A DNA stretch of 64,000 bases from contig CAZSSH010000004.1 in the NCBI GenBank assembly GCA_964609825.1, positions 186,001-250,000 of the forward strand, read 5' to 3'. The position numbers and the translations under genes were made by a program. Positions 34,462 to 42,565 of the stretch are shown piece after piece (the stretch's first letter is position 1; each line of letters begins with the position of its first letter). The notes below the pieces were generated by a model. The model was not told where the DNA came from. It did no database searches and saw nothing but the letters and a program-made list of their open reading frames with translations. This DNA comes from CAZSSH01 sp964609825. GTDB taxonomy: Bacteria; Verrucomicrobiota; Lentisphaeria; Victivallales; Victivallaceae.

Positions 34462-34503
34462 AAAAAAAGGCCGATGATACAAAAATAATGTGCATCATCG
34501 GCC
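34462..34503 (-). terminator. Terminator of operon A
   Basis: Read on the minus strand, GGCCGATGAT (34503-34494) pairs with ATCATCGGCC (34478-34469) and is followed by a run of seven T. Confidence 0.9.
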
Positions 34504-34509
34504 CCGAAA

Positions 34510-37173
34510 TCAATTGATATAATTGGCGTCGGCGTTGCTCTTGCGCCAGAGCTCGACCTCGACCTTGACGTCATCAATCCAGACTTTGCCGGTGGCGACG
34601 CCGAGATAAAACTCCAGCGTGATCTTTTTGCAGTCTTTGTGAAACGAGGTGTAGGGTTTGGAGACAAACGTCTTGGTCTGCCAGTCAAAGGTTCCCTTGT
34701 CCCAGTTGCCGCCGCCGAAGGAAACCCGGCGCATGTCATCGGCGCGGAACCCGAGAGTGAGCCCGGCGCCGGTGCCGACGATGTTTTCGCCTTTCTGCTG
34801 ATAAGTGACTTTAAAAATCACATATTCGCCCGGCTTGGGGTTGGGAATTTCGCTCATCGGCAATTGGCACAAAATGCCGTACCACTTGGTCTGCTGATCG
34901 CTCGCGAGGCGGACGGAGGCCGCACCCTGCGCTTTGACCTGACGGTCGAGCTCGACGGTAAAGGTTTTTTCGCCGGAGTTGGCGGAGTTGGTTTCATCGG
35001 TGACGGTGCCCCAACCGGGGATGACGCCGTTGAACTTGGCCGCCTCAAAGTCGCCGTTGACCAGTGTCAAACGTTTGGTGCTGACCAATTGCGGCTCGGG
35101 ATGTTTAACGGTGCCCGGATTCTCCGTGATGATGCCGGTGATGAATATGGGGAGGTCCTCCTGGAGCATAAGCTCGACCGCACCGTTGATCGGCGTCAAG
35201 GTTTGCGAGTTGCCCATTTCATCCGTTAAAACCAGCTCTTTTGCATCGGTTTTGAGTTTGGCTTTGCCGCGCGGGGAGTCGTTGAGCATGATGATGTTGA
35301 CGGTTTTCCCGTCCGGTTTGCGGACTTGATAGCCTTGGAGCCAACCCGAGTCGACGTTGCCGGTGATGTTGAGCTCTTTGGCAAACTTGCCGTCGCCGGT
35401 CATCCGGATCAAGGTGGCGTAAGCGACATATTCGGGGCGGATGGTATAGTCGGCATCCAGCATCTCCGAGATCCAGCCCTCTTTGACCTCGGGAATCCGC
35501 CGGAGCAGAAATTTGCACAAGGCAAGGCCCCCGTCGTTGAGTTGGGCGGCAAACTGGACATAAGTGAGTTTGGCGACTTTGCGCAAATTTTCGGGGGTGG
35601 TTTCATACGTCTCGGTATGCACCAGCCCGCCGATTTCGGTCATCACCACCGGCACGGTATTGCCGTATTGCCGCATCGATTCATGTACCTTTTTTAAGTC
35701 CGAGCTGTAATGGGTGCAAAAAATATCGGTGTAATTGATGGCGGGCGAACCCCAAAACTTCTCCATCCAGGGTTTGTAAGTGTGCCCATCGGGCATGGCG
35801 CCGGTGGTGCCGGGGCCGACGATTGCGTTGGGGTCTCCCGCTTTGATGGCTTTGGCGGTGGCAATGTAGTAGTCGATGTAATCCTGCAAAATTCCCTGAT
35901 CGTCGCCCTGTTTGGCGTGCTCAAATTTGCCCAGCCAATAGTTGGAGGCGTCGACCTCGTTGCCGATCTCGTAATAGGCGATTTTGCCGCGGTAACGCTT
36001 GGCCAGCTCGGTGTAAAATTGGCGGTGCTGCTCCATGTATTCACTCTTGGGGACGGTGTTGGTTTTGCCGGAAATCGTACTCTCTTTGGCATCGGCGGCC
36101 CACAAGGGTGTCGGCCAGCCGGTGGTGGCGACGATTTTGATCCCGTATTTTTGATACAGGGCAACTTCCTCGTCGAGCATCGTCCAGTCAATCGGTGCAT
36201 CCGGCGCTTTTTGGGCATGGACCCAGTTGAGCCGATGGGTGCGCACATAAGCGACGCCGATCCGGTTCATAAATTTGGCGTCCATGGTTTTTTGATCGAT
36301 GGGGTAATGGGTATGCGGGTTGACCATCGCGCCAAACTGGTTGCCGGCGCTTTGCCGCACCGGGTTGGGTACCGGCGGGATGACCGCCAGCGTCTTGGTC
36401 TGCGTCGCCACCACCTTGCCGGCGGCGTCCGATTCTTTGACGGTGACGGCAAAATAACCGTTGCCGGGAGGAGTAAAGGTAAATTTGCCCGGGCCGCGCA
36501 AATCCTTGGTTTCAACGGTTTTTGCAAGATAGTCCTTGATTTCGACCGACAGCGTGTTATTGGGGTTTTTTAGATTAGTTAACTCAATATTGACGCTTTG
36601 ACCGGGCTCATAGATTTTAAGTTCATTGTCAAACGTGAGGTCAACGCCGGGCTCGCGCAGACCGACATCCTTAATTTCGACAACGCCGGGACCGGTGGCG
36701 GCAAAGTAAAAATAAACTTCGCGGGCATCGTCGGGAAGCTTGACATTGACGGTCTTGTTTTCCCACGCGGTTGGGGCAGCGAGCCAGTTGCCGCCAAGGC
36801 CTTTCCAGGTATCTTTGCCGTCTATTTTGGTCGTCCATTGACTGACAGCGCGGTAAGAAGCTTTGCCTTCGCCGCGGACGCTGTAAGAAAAGTTATACTC
36901 TTTGCCCGCTTTGAGCGGTGTTTTGAAGTGAATGAGCATCACTTCAAATTTGCCGCCGTCGGTGTCGAGTTTGAGGACATTGTCTTTGACGCCGACTGCC
37001 GGGTGGTTGGCGGCGCGGTCGGGCCCGTCGGTCTTTACTTTGGTGTCACGCAAGGTCCAACCCTGCGGCACTTGTTGTTCGTCAAGATTGACAAAGCCTG
37101 GGTTGCGTAAAAAATCGGCGGCTCCGAGTGGAAAGAGCGCAAAAAAGAGACAGAGCGGCAATATATTTTTCAT
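34510..37173 (-). CDS. Secreted clan GH-A glycoside hydrolase, multidomain
   Basis: This 887-residue protein has a signal peptide ending near LGAAD. An N-terminal carbohydrate-binding-like beta-sandwich (about 20-175) and an Ig-like region (about 180-265) come next. A TIM barrel (about 280-640) follows, with acid/base Glu406 in EIGNEVD and nucleophile Glu513 in MTEIGG. A C-terminal beta-sandwich (about 715-880) ends the chain. The Asn-Glu before the acid/base marks clan GH-A; GH39- or GH5-like retaining beta-glycosidase activity is likely but the substrate is unknown. It is the last gene of operon A. Confidence 0.85.
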   Translation of the reverse strand: MKNILPLCLFFALFPLGAADFLRNPGFVNLDEQQVPQGWTLRDTKVKTDGPDRAANHPAVGVKDNVLKLDTDGGKFEVMLIHFKTPLKAGKEYNFSYSVRGEGKASYRAVSQWTTKIDGKDTWKGLGGNWLAAPTAWENKTVNVKLPDDAREVYFYFAATGPGVVEIKDVGLREPGVDLTFDNELKIYEPGQSVNIELTNLKNPNNTLSVEIKDYLAKTVETKDLRGPGKFTFTPPGNGYFAVTVKESDAAGKVVATQTKTLAVIPPVPNPVRQSAGNQFGAMVNPHTHYPIDQKTMDAKFMNRIGVAYVRTHRLNWVHAQKAPDAPIDWTMLDEEVALYQKYGIKIVATTGWPTPLWAADAKESTISGKTNTVPKSEYMEQHRQFYTELAKRYRGKIAYYEIGNEVDASNYWLGKFEHAKQGDDQGILQDYIDYYIATAKAIKAGDPNAIVGPGTTGAMPDGHTYKPWMEKFWGSPAINYTDIFCTHYSSDLKKVHESMRQYGNTVPVVMTEIGGLVHTETYETTPENLRKVAKLTYVQFAAQLNDGGLALCKFLLRRIPEVKEGWISEMLDADYTIRPEYVAYATLIRMTGDGKFAKELNITGNVDSGWLQGYQVRKPDGKTVNIIMLNDSPRGKAKLKTDAKELVLTDEMGNSQTLTPINGAVELMLQEDLPIFITGIITENPGTVKHPEPQLVSTKRLTLVNGDFEAAKFNGVIPGWGTVTDETNSANSGEKTFTVELDRQVKAQGAASVRLASDQQTKWYGILCQLPMSEIPNPKPGEYVIFKVTYQQKGENIVGTGAGLTLGFRADDMRRVSFGGGNWDKGTFDWQTKTFVSKPYTSFHKDCKKITLEFYLGVATGKVWIDDVKVEVELWRKSNADANYIN

Positions 37174-37195
37174 AACGGGTCAAAATCCTTGCAAT

Positions 37196-37936
37196 TTATT
37201 CGTCATATCGTGAGCGGCAGTCATACCATTGGGCGGCGGCATCTCCTTTGACAAACGCGGTTTCCCAACCGTTGCTGGTACGCGTCGTGATCTTCCAGTC
37301 GCGCACCGAGGCGTCGGCATAAACGGCGCCGACGACGACATTGGGGGTGAGTTTGGTTTGCGCAAACCCGGAGGTGACCAGTTGGACAGCGGGAGCGTGA
37401 AAAGTCCTGACTTCGTGCATGATTGCTTGTTTGCCCGGAAATTTAAGCATATTGAGTTTGATCATCACTTGCGGGCCGGAGGGTGACTCGGACATGTAGG
37501 CCAAGGGATAACGCCAAGTGTAGGACACCGTTTGATTCCAAACCGTGTCGCCGCCCTGACCGATCGCGTATCTGGTATATTTGGAGTTGGCAGCCCAAGA
37601 GGGGTCGTTGGTGCAAAAGGCGGTCAATAGATTGTTGATATATGGATGCAATTTCCGCGGCCAGCCCCACATCAAAAAACCGCCTTGATTGTGATACGTG
37701 TCGGCGGTGGCGCTGTACGGCGTCGAGACACGGTACGGGAGGAAGTCCTTGTTGTCCATAAAATACATGCCGACACTGGTGGCCTGTGTTTTCATATTGT
37801 TGGTACATTTGATTTTTTTGGCGCGCTCGCGGGCCTTGTTGAGGGCGGGGAGCAACATTGAGGCCAATATGGCGATGATGGCGATTACCACCAAGAGCTC
37901 GATCAGAGTAAAAAATGGATTTTGCTTTGATTTCAT
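37196..37936 (-). CDS. Prepilin-like protein lacking H-X9-DG (operon A)
   Basis: This 246-residue protein has MKSKQNPF then FTLIELLVVIAIIAILASMLLPALNK and a variable C-terminal domain rich in Tyr and Trp. The H-X9-DG element is lost: the equivalent end reads VVVGAVYADASVRDW, without the His. Phe, not Gly, precedes the expected cleavage site. It lies 22 bases before the GH-A gene and 46 bases after another pseudopilin gene. The start at 37936 was taken because the frame upstream runs through that neighbouring gene. Confidence 0.85.
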   Translation of the reverse strand: MKSKQNPFFTLIELLVVIAIIAILASMLLPALNKARERAKKIKCTNNMKTQATSVGMYFMDNKDFLPYRVSTPYSATADTYHNQGGFLMWGWPRKLHPYINNLLTAFCTNDPSWAANSKYTRYAIGQGGDTVWNQTVSYTWRYPLAYMSESPSGPQVMIKLNMLKFPGKQAIMHEVRTFHAPAVQLVTSGFAQTKLTPNVVVGAVYADASVRDWKITTRTSNGWETAFVKGDAAAQWYDCRSRYDE

Positions 37937-37982
37937 AAGATATATCCTAAGTTGAAGTTTGTTATACTGATTATTTTTTTTC

Positions 37983-38702
37983 TTACCACCAGGCGAAGTA
38001 TTTGCGCTCGCTGTTGTACAATTCATTCCACTTATGGTACTCCACCCGGCCGTCCATAAAGGTGACATTGCAACCGTCGTTGTGCCAGTCGGCCGGTTGC
38101 TTGGCACCGTTGGTGACCCAGTCAACATGGGTTTTGAGCCGGGTTTCTCCGGCTGCCAAATTGAGCCCTGCAAGCCGGGTCATGGCGCAGCTTAGGACAA
38201 TCCGGTTGCTGATCTGGTAAGTATTGCCGCGCAATGTTACTTTGCTGCCTTTGTTATAACCCCAGCCGTAGCCCATGACCGGGCTCCAGGTGATTGGTCC
38301 CAGCGAATATGGTGCGTAACCGGCACCCCAGGCGGTGCCGGAGGTCATTTCATCGTTGACACCGGGGCAAGTCCAGACACAGCCGGGGTTGAATTTGACG
38401 CTGCCGCTTGATTCTTCGCGCCAATCGCGCGGCGGCATGTATTTGGCCAAAAGATTGGTCCACCAGCGTGAGCCTTTGACATTGGACATCCCGTCGGCGT
38501 TGATCAACGGGTAAAAGTCCTGATTGTCGTTGCGGTAAAACAATACCGTATTCATGATTTGCTTTAAATTGCTGGAGCATTTTACGGTTTTTGCCTTGTC
38601 GCGGGCTCGATTTAAGGCAGGCAACAGCATGGATGCCAAAATGGCAATAATTGCAATTACGACTAAAAGCTCTATCAATGTAAAAAATTTTTGGTCACGC
38701 AT
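37983..38702 (-). CDS. Prepilin-like protein with H-X9-DG (operon A)
   Basis: This 239-residue protein has MRDQKF then FTLIELLVVIAIIAILASMLLPALNR and ends with WH(x9)DGRVEY, a full H-X9-DG motif. Phe occupies the -1 position of the would-be cleavage site. The middle region contains a CxnC pair (PGCVWTCPG), seen in other members too. It starts 12 bases after the GH71/99-like gene, consistent with one transcript. Confidence 0.9.
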   Translation of the reverse strand: MRDQKFFTLIELLVVIAIIAILASMLLPALNRARDKAKTVKCSSNLKQIMNTVLFYRNDNQDFYPLINADGMSNVKGSRWWTNLLAKYMPPRDWREESSGSVKFNPGCVWTCPGVNDEMTSGTAWGAGYAPYSLGPITWSPVMGYGWGYNKGSKVTLRGNTYQISNRIVLSCAMTRLAGLNLAAGETRLKTHVDWVTNGAKQPADWHNDGCNVTFMDGRVEYHKWNELYNSERKYFAWW

Positions 38703-38714
38703 AAATAATACCTC

Positions 38715-40655
38715 CTATTGGATGAAACTCATGTTTTTTATTTCCACAAAACCGCTGCCGCCGTTGCATTTGCCGGTGACTCCCAGGTGGCCGTATTTGA
38801 CAAGATCGGGTTGAGATATGTTGATTTTATTGGCCTCCGCAGGGACTTTTTTCTCAAATTGCGCCAACGGGACGATGACCTCGGTCCATTTGTCCGCATC
38901 GGGCAATGGCAGATTTTTGAACTCATAACGTGCATTGTCAGTTTGCTGCAGCACGGCACTCAAAATTGCGCCCGAAGGGACATTGCCGCGATAGGTTATT
39001 TTGAGGAAACGCGCATCGGGAGCAATCCAGTTGCCGGGGATGGTGTTTCGGGCATAGACCCAGTTGTGGATCTCCGGCTTGAGGGTAAACTCAAGCTTGC
39101 GGATGCCATCGGTAAAACTGACTTTGCCGGTCAGCGCCGGGTCTTTGGCGACATCCCAAAAGATTTTGGGGTCTGTGGCCAGATTTCCGGCGGTCGCCAG
39201 TAAATCCAGATACCGGTGCTCCAAGCCGCCGTCGTCGGTTTCGTTTTTGACCTTTTTCACCGGGGGCAGTTGCACCGTTTGACCGTTGATCTCGGCGCTG
39301 ACGGCGATTTGCTGCGAATCATCGCCGAGATCAAGTTTGGCTTCACCCATGCCGACTCCGGCCGGGAGGGTGATATTTTGGCCGTTAATTGCTACGGTCT
39401 GCGGTTGTTTGAGCATGTACCAGTAAAAAACTTTAGGTGTGAATCCCGGGGAAACCCATTTGCCGCCGGCGTAATTGGGGGACTTGGTGGTCACAGTTTC
39501 GGGAGCTCGCAAGGGGTAGGCCACGACGATTTTTTCAGCGGTGATTTCAGGCATTTTTCCGGTTTTAAACCATTGGTTGTAAAAGCCGATGATGTCCAAG
39601 AGTTCGCTGCCTTTGTTGGCGGACGGCCAGATGTCGTGGTCTTCCCCCAAGTCATTGTAAGTCATGGTGATGACTTTACTGGCATGGTTTTGGATCGCCG
39701 CCATGTAGAGATTGTGAATGCGGGCAAAATCGGGCTGGGTATAGCTGGTTCCGCGCCGGTAATAGCCGGAACTTTGCGTCCAAAAGAAGGGAATCTTGTT
39801 GAGGCGTTTGGAGATATCGGCCTGGTACTCATACATAAAATTCTCCGGTCCGGCGGGGGCAAACATGTAGGCCGCCTCGGCGATGTCGTTCCACTCCCCG
39901 TCTCCGGCGTGGGGGCGGATGTCGGAGATGAAAAACATTGAAACATTGTCCTTTTTGATATCCTGCCACACTTGCCGCCAGCCGCAGTCGGGCAGAGGTG
40001 CGTTGGGATCGGGAGCGGAGGTTTTGCCGTAAAAAGAGTCGGTGCCAAAGTGGATCACCACCGGTTTGCCGCCGATTTTCCAAATCGCGGGCGAGTCAGG
40101 GGTAAGCTTGAGGGAGTTGGTCAGGATTTTGACCCATTCGTCTCCGGTGATGCTGCGGCGCTTGGGGTAGCGGGCGGATTGATTGGCGATGTCGGCAAAG
40201 ATGCAAATTTTGAGGTTGTTTTTTTCGGCTGCTTTGATCCACTCTTTGTATAACGAAAAATAGTAAAACGGCTCATTGGTGTAGGTTAAAGGTTCGCCGG
40301 GATTGTAGCCGGGGTCGGGCAACATATCGTACATGACAATATCAAAGTCGGCTTTTTTGATCAGTTTAGCATGCTCATTGGCAAGTTTTCCCTCCAGCGG
40401 GATGAATTCATCTTTGCCGTAGAGTACCGGCTGCTCCGGCAAACGGCACAAGGGCAACGGATAATTTAATTTTTCTTTGCTGTTTTTGTGCATGGTATAG
40501 TTATAGGACTGCACCGGCTCGCGGGCGGTCGGGCTCATAAAGGACAAGACCACAATCGCGGTCTCTCTGGCGGCAATGTCTTCTTTTTGACCGGCGGTCA
40601 GATTGGCTTGACCGCAAAGCAATATTGCTGCAAAAAGGTAGGCGATGACTTTCAT
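38715..40655 (-). CDS. Secreted GH71/GH99-like glycoside hydrolase
   Basis: This 646-residue exported protein has a signal peptide ending near CGQANLTAG. Its N-terminal barrel-like region contains FDIVMYDMLPD, GKPVVIHFGTDSF, FFISDIRPHAG, YYRRGTSYTQPDFARIHNLY and VITMTYNDLGEDHDIWPS. This pattern recalls GH71 (alpha-1,3-glucanase) and GH99-like proteins, although the family call is uncertain. A beta-rich carbohydrate-binding-like domain follows (about 460-646). AAGGAG precedes the ATG at 40655. A paralogue lies at the right edge (63400-64000). It is the first enzyme of operon A after the regulator. Confidence 0.7.
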   Translation of the reverse strand: MKVIAYLFAAILLCGQANLTAGQKEDIAARETAIVVLSFMSPTAREPVQSYNYTMHKNSKEKLNYPLPLCRLPEQPVLYGKDEFIPLEGKLANEHAKLIKKADFDIVMYDMLPDPGYNPGEPLTYTNEPFYYFSLYKEWIKAAEKNNLKICIFADIANQSARYPKRRSITGDEWVKILTNSLKLTPDSPAIWKIGGKPVVIHFGTDSFYGKTSAPDPNAPLPDCGWRQVWQDIKKDNVSMFFISDIRPHAGDGEWNDIAEAAYMFAPAGPENFMYEYQADISKRLNKIPFFWTQSSGYYRRGTSYTQPDFARIHNLYMAAIQNHASKVITMTYNDLGEDHDIWPSANKGSELLDIIGFYNQWFKTGKMPEITAEKIVVAYPLRAPETVTTKSPNYAGGKWVSPGFTPKVFYWYMLKQPQTVAINGQNITLPAGVGMGEAKLDLGDDSQQIAVSAEINGQTVQLPPVKKVKNETDDGGLEHRYLDLLATAGNLATDPKIFWDVAKDPALTGKVSFTDGIRKLEFTLKPEIHNWVYARNTIPGNWIAPDARFLKITYRGNVPSGAILSAVLQQTDNARYEFKNLPLPDADKWTEVIVPLAQFEKKVPAEANKINISQPDLVKYGHLGVTGKCNGGSGFVEIKNMSFIQ

Positions 40656-40690
40656 TTTTCTCCTTATCGTGTAAAATGATGGGTGATGCT

Positions 40691-41773
40691 TTAGATTGAT
40701 TGTTTGTTGCATTTGGCAAAGGTTTCGCCGACGATGAATCTGGGCTCGATCATGGTGTAATGCGGCGGCAAATCGGGATTTTGCTCACGGAGTTTCACAA
40801 GTTTCATCGCTTTTTGGGCGTGTTCTTTTAAGGATACCTGGACGCAGGAGAGGACCGGGCGGTAAAAGATTGCTTCCTGCCGGTCGCCGATACAAACGAC
40901 GCTCACTTCCTCCGGTACTTTGATGTGATTGTCGGATAAGGCGCTGATGACTGCCCAAACGTTAGATAAAGGGGTGATGATGGCCGAAAACTGCGGCTTT
41001 TTGATCGCGCGCAATTTATCGTAAATTGCGTAGTGCGGCAACTCGTAATGCGGCGTCGGGACGGCGAGATCCAGCGCATCGACGTTTTCCTCACCGGCAA
41101 AAGACGCCATTTTTTGCCGCCACAAGGCGTAATGCTCAAAGTCCTCGTACATTTTTTTGCCGTCGTGGTCGATGTATTGGCCGACAAAGGCGATTTTGCG
41201 GTGTCCGGCCTCGATGAGTTTGTCGAGGGCAAGCGTGATTGACAATGAGCCGATCACTGTGTCAAACCCGAAACGGTAGGCGTCGACACCGATGATGATA
41301 ACCGGCTTGGCATTGGCTTTGAGTTTTTCTTTGAGTTCGGGCTGCATTTCGGGCAGCGGCTCGGGCGGAACGATGATCAGGGCATCGGAGTTTTGCATCG
41401 CCTCCAAGACAGCGCGATCCTCCCAGGAGCGGGCAAAAAAGAGTTTCAAAAGATAATTTTCTTTTTCGGCGCACAATGTGATATGCATGATAAAGTCATG
41501 GTGCTCGGGAGCCGACCATGCCGGGACCAGCACCGCCAAAACCTTTTGCACTTTGCTCGCGCAAATATCGTTGCTGACAAACGTGCCAACGCCGGGGGTG
41601 CGCTCTAGGTATTTCTCTGAAACCAGCATCCCGACCGCGTTGCGTACAGTCATGTAGCTGACTTTAAACTCTTCGGCCAATTCGCGCTCGGGCAACAGCA
41701 TACTGCCGCGGGGATAATTGCCGTTGGTGATTTGATGCAGTATTTTTTGACGGACTTGTTCGGTCTTATTCAT
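40691..41773 (-). CDS. GntR-type regulator with LacI-like sensor domain
   Basis: This 360-residue regulator starts with a GntR winged helix (residues 1-70: LLPERELAEEFKVSYMTVRNAVGMLVSEKYLERTPGVGTFV). It continues with a type 1 periplasmic-binding-like sugar sensor as in LacI and AraR (VLAVLVPAW, PVIIIGVDAYRFGFDTVIG, VVCIGDRQEAIFYRP, LSCVQVSLKEHAQKAMKL). It heads operon A, and its promoter contains an inverted repeat placed for autorepression. An oligosaccharide or monosaccharide released by the operon's enzymes is the likely inducer. Confidence 0.88.
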   Translation of the reverse strand: MNKTEQVRQKILHQITNGNYPRGSMLLPERELAEEFKVSYMTVRNAVGMLVSEKYLERTPGVGTFVSNDICASKVQKVLAVLVPAWSAPEHHDFIMHITLCAEKENYLLKLFFARSWEDRAVLEAMQNSDALIIVPPEPLPEMQPELKEKLKANAKPVIIIGVDAYRFGFDTVIGSLSITLALDKLIEAGHRKIAFVGQYIDHDGKKMYEDFEHYALWRQKMASFAGEENVDALDLAVPTPHYELPHYAIYDKLRAIKKPQFSAIITPLSNVWAVISALSDNHIKVPEEVSVVCIGDRQEAIFYRPVLSCVQVSLKEHAQKAMKLVKLREQNPDLPPHYTMIEPRFIVGETFAKCNKQSI

Positions 41774-41796
41774 GATATTTATTTCCTTTGCTATAA

Positions 41797-41825
41797 ATTA
41801 TAGCACAGAGCTATAGGATAGTCAA
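41797..41825 (-). promoter_or_regulatory. Operon A promoter, near-consensus sigma70
   Basis: On the minus strand TTGACT (41820-41825), a 17-base spacer and a perfect extended -10, TGC then TATAAT (41797-41802), lie 24 bases before the GntR-type regulator start. Confidence 0.75.
41799..41815. promoter_or_regulatory. Predicted operator for the GntR/LacI-sensor regulator
   Basis: TATAGC-ACAGA-GCTATA is a perfect 6-5-6 inverted repeat lying between the -10 and -35 boxes, where bound protein would block polymerase. A second partial site, CTATAGGAT, occurs at 41811-41819 and again at 41887-41895. Confidence 0.55.
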
Positions 41826-42347
41826 TAGCAAAAGTAAAAATAATTTGTTTTTTTTGTTTTAAATAATAGCAGCAAGGGTAGATTATCTATAGGATTATGT
41901 AATTGGAGAAATTGAGTTATGGCGGTCAAGCGAAAACAGCATGGTCAAAAGCCCGGGAAATCGCGGTTGCAACGGTTGCGGGTGTCAGGGTAATTGCGCG
42001 GGATTGACAATCTGGGGCTGGTAATGGTTGCACCGCCATGACAGCTTGCCGGCAGAGAAAAAGGTTTTTCGCAATCTCAGCAAAGCCTTGGCCCCGGAGA
42101 GCCTGATGATCGAAAGGATTTTTTATTTCCGGCGCAGTTGGCCGTCGTTGTCACAAATGCCGGATGACCAGCGGTATAAACTTTTGACCCAAATTATCTT
42201 GCGGATTACCCGCCAGAAGCTGACGGATTTTGCCGTTTTGCCGTCGGAGAGTAAAAAGAAGCGGGCGGCTCGGATTTGTCGGTCGATGACCGGCGGATGC
42301 CGGGCCCGGCCATCGGCAACCGGGAAAAAATCTGGAGAGTCGTTGAA
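41826..42347 (+). other. Low-coding region before the pseudopilin relic
   Basis: The stretch from the operon A promoter to the relic at 42348 holds an AT-rich half and then only short frames. Two peptide-sized frames are noted: 41919-41993 (24 basic residues, GGAG upstream) and 41941-42024 (27 residues, Cys-rich). A 107-codon frame from a TTG at 42028 to 42351 has no family resemblance and no ribosome site, but its stop overlaps the relic's ATG. I see no convincing gene; decayed coding sequence is the best guess. Confidence 0.4.
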
Positions 42348-42478
42348 ATGAAAAAAATTACTATGCTTGAGTTGCTGGTGGTCATCTCCATCCGACGACC
42401 GCCATTATCTTGCCTCCGGCAACAGTTATGACTGGAATGCCGGCCAACGTCGTCGCCAAAATCAAGCCGCCGAAATAA
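42348..42478 (+). pseudogene. Frameshifted remnant of a prepilin-like gene
   Basis: From the ATG the frame reads MKKITMLELLVVISI, matching the start of the pseudopilins, then leaves the pattern. A different frame starting at about 42395 reads TTAIILPPATVMTGMPANVV and continues AKIKPPK to a TAA at 42476-42478. The second part resembles the rest of a prepilin helix, so one frameshift separates them. The variable C-terminal domain is absent. It lies on the opposite strand to operons A and B and is followed by the hairpin at 42487-42516. Confidence 0.6.
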
Positions 42479-42516
42479 AAAAAAGGAAGCGGAAGAAAGG
42501 GTGGTTTCTCCCGCTT
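42477..42516. terminator. Terminator of operon B (bidirectional)
   Basis: AAGCGGAAGAAA (42487-42498) pairs with TTTCTCCCGCTT (42505-42516) with one internal mismatch and a 6-base loop. On the minus strand a run of T follows, ending operon B; on the plus strand it follows the pseudopilin relic. Confidence 0.75.
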
Positions 42517-42565
42517 TTATATTCAAAAAGATCCTTTCCCGTTGCCGGAATCGCGATCTGGATGA

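Noticed and set aside
42028..42351. A 107-codon frame beginning at TTG in the relic region
   Set aside because: No ribosome site, no family resemblance, high Arg/Lys content and position beside a decayed gene. It is mentioned only within the low-coding region; coupling to the relic's ATG keeps a small doubt.
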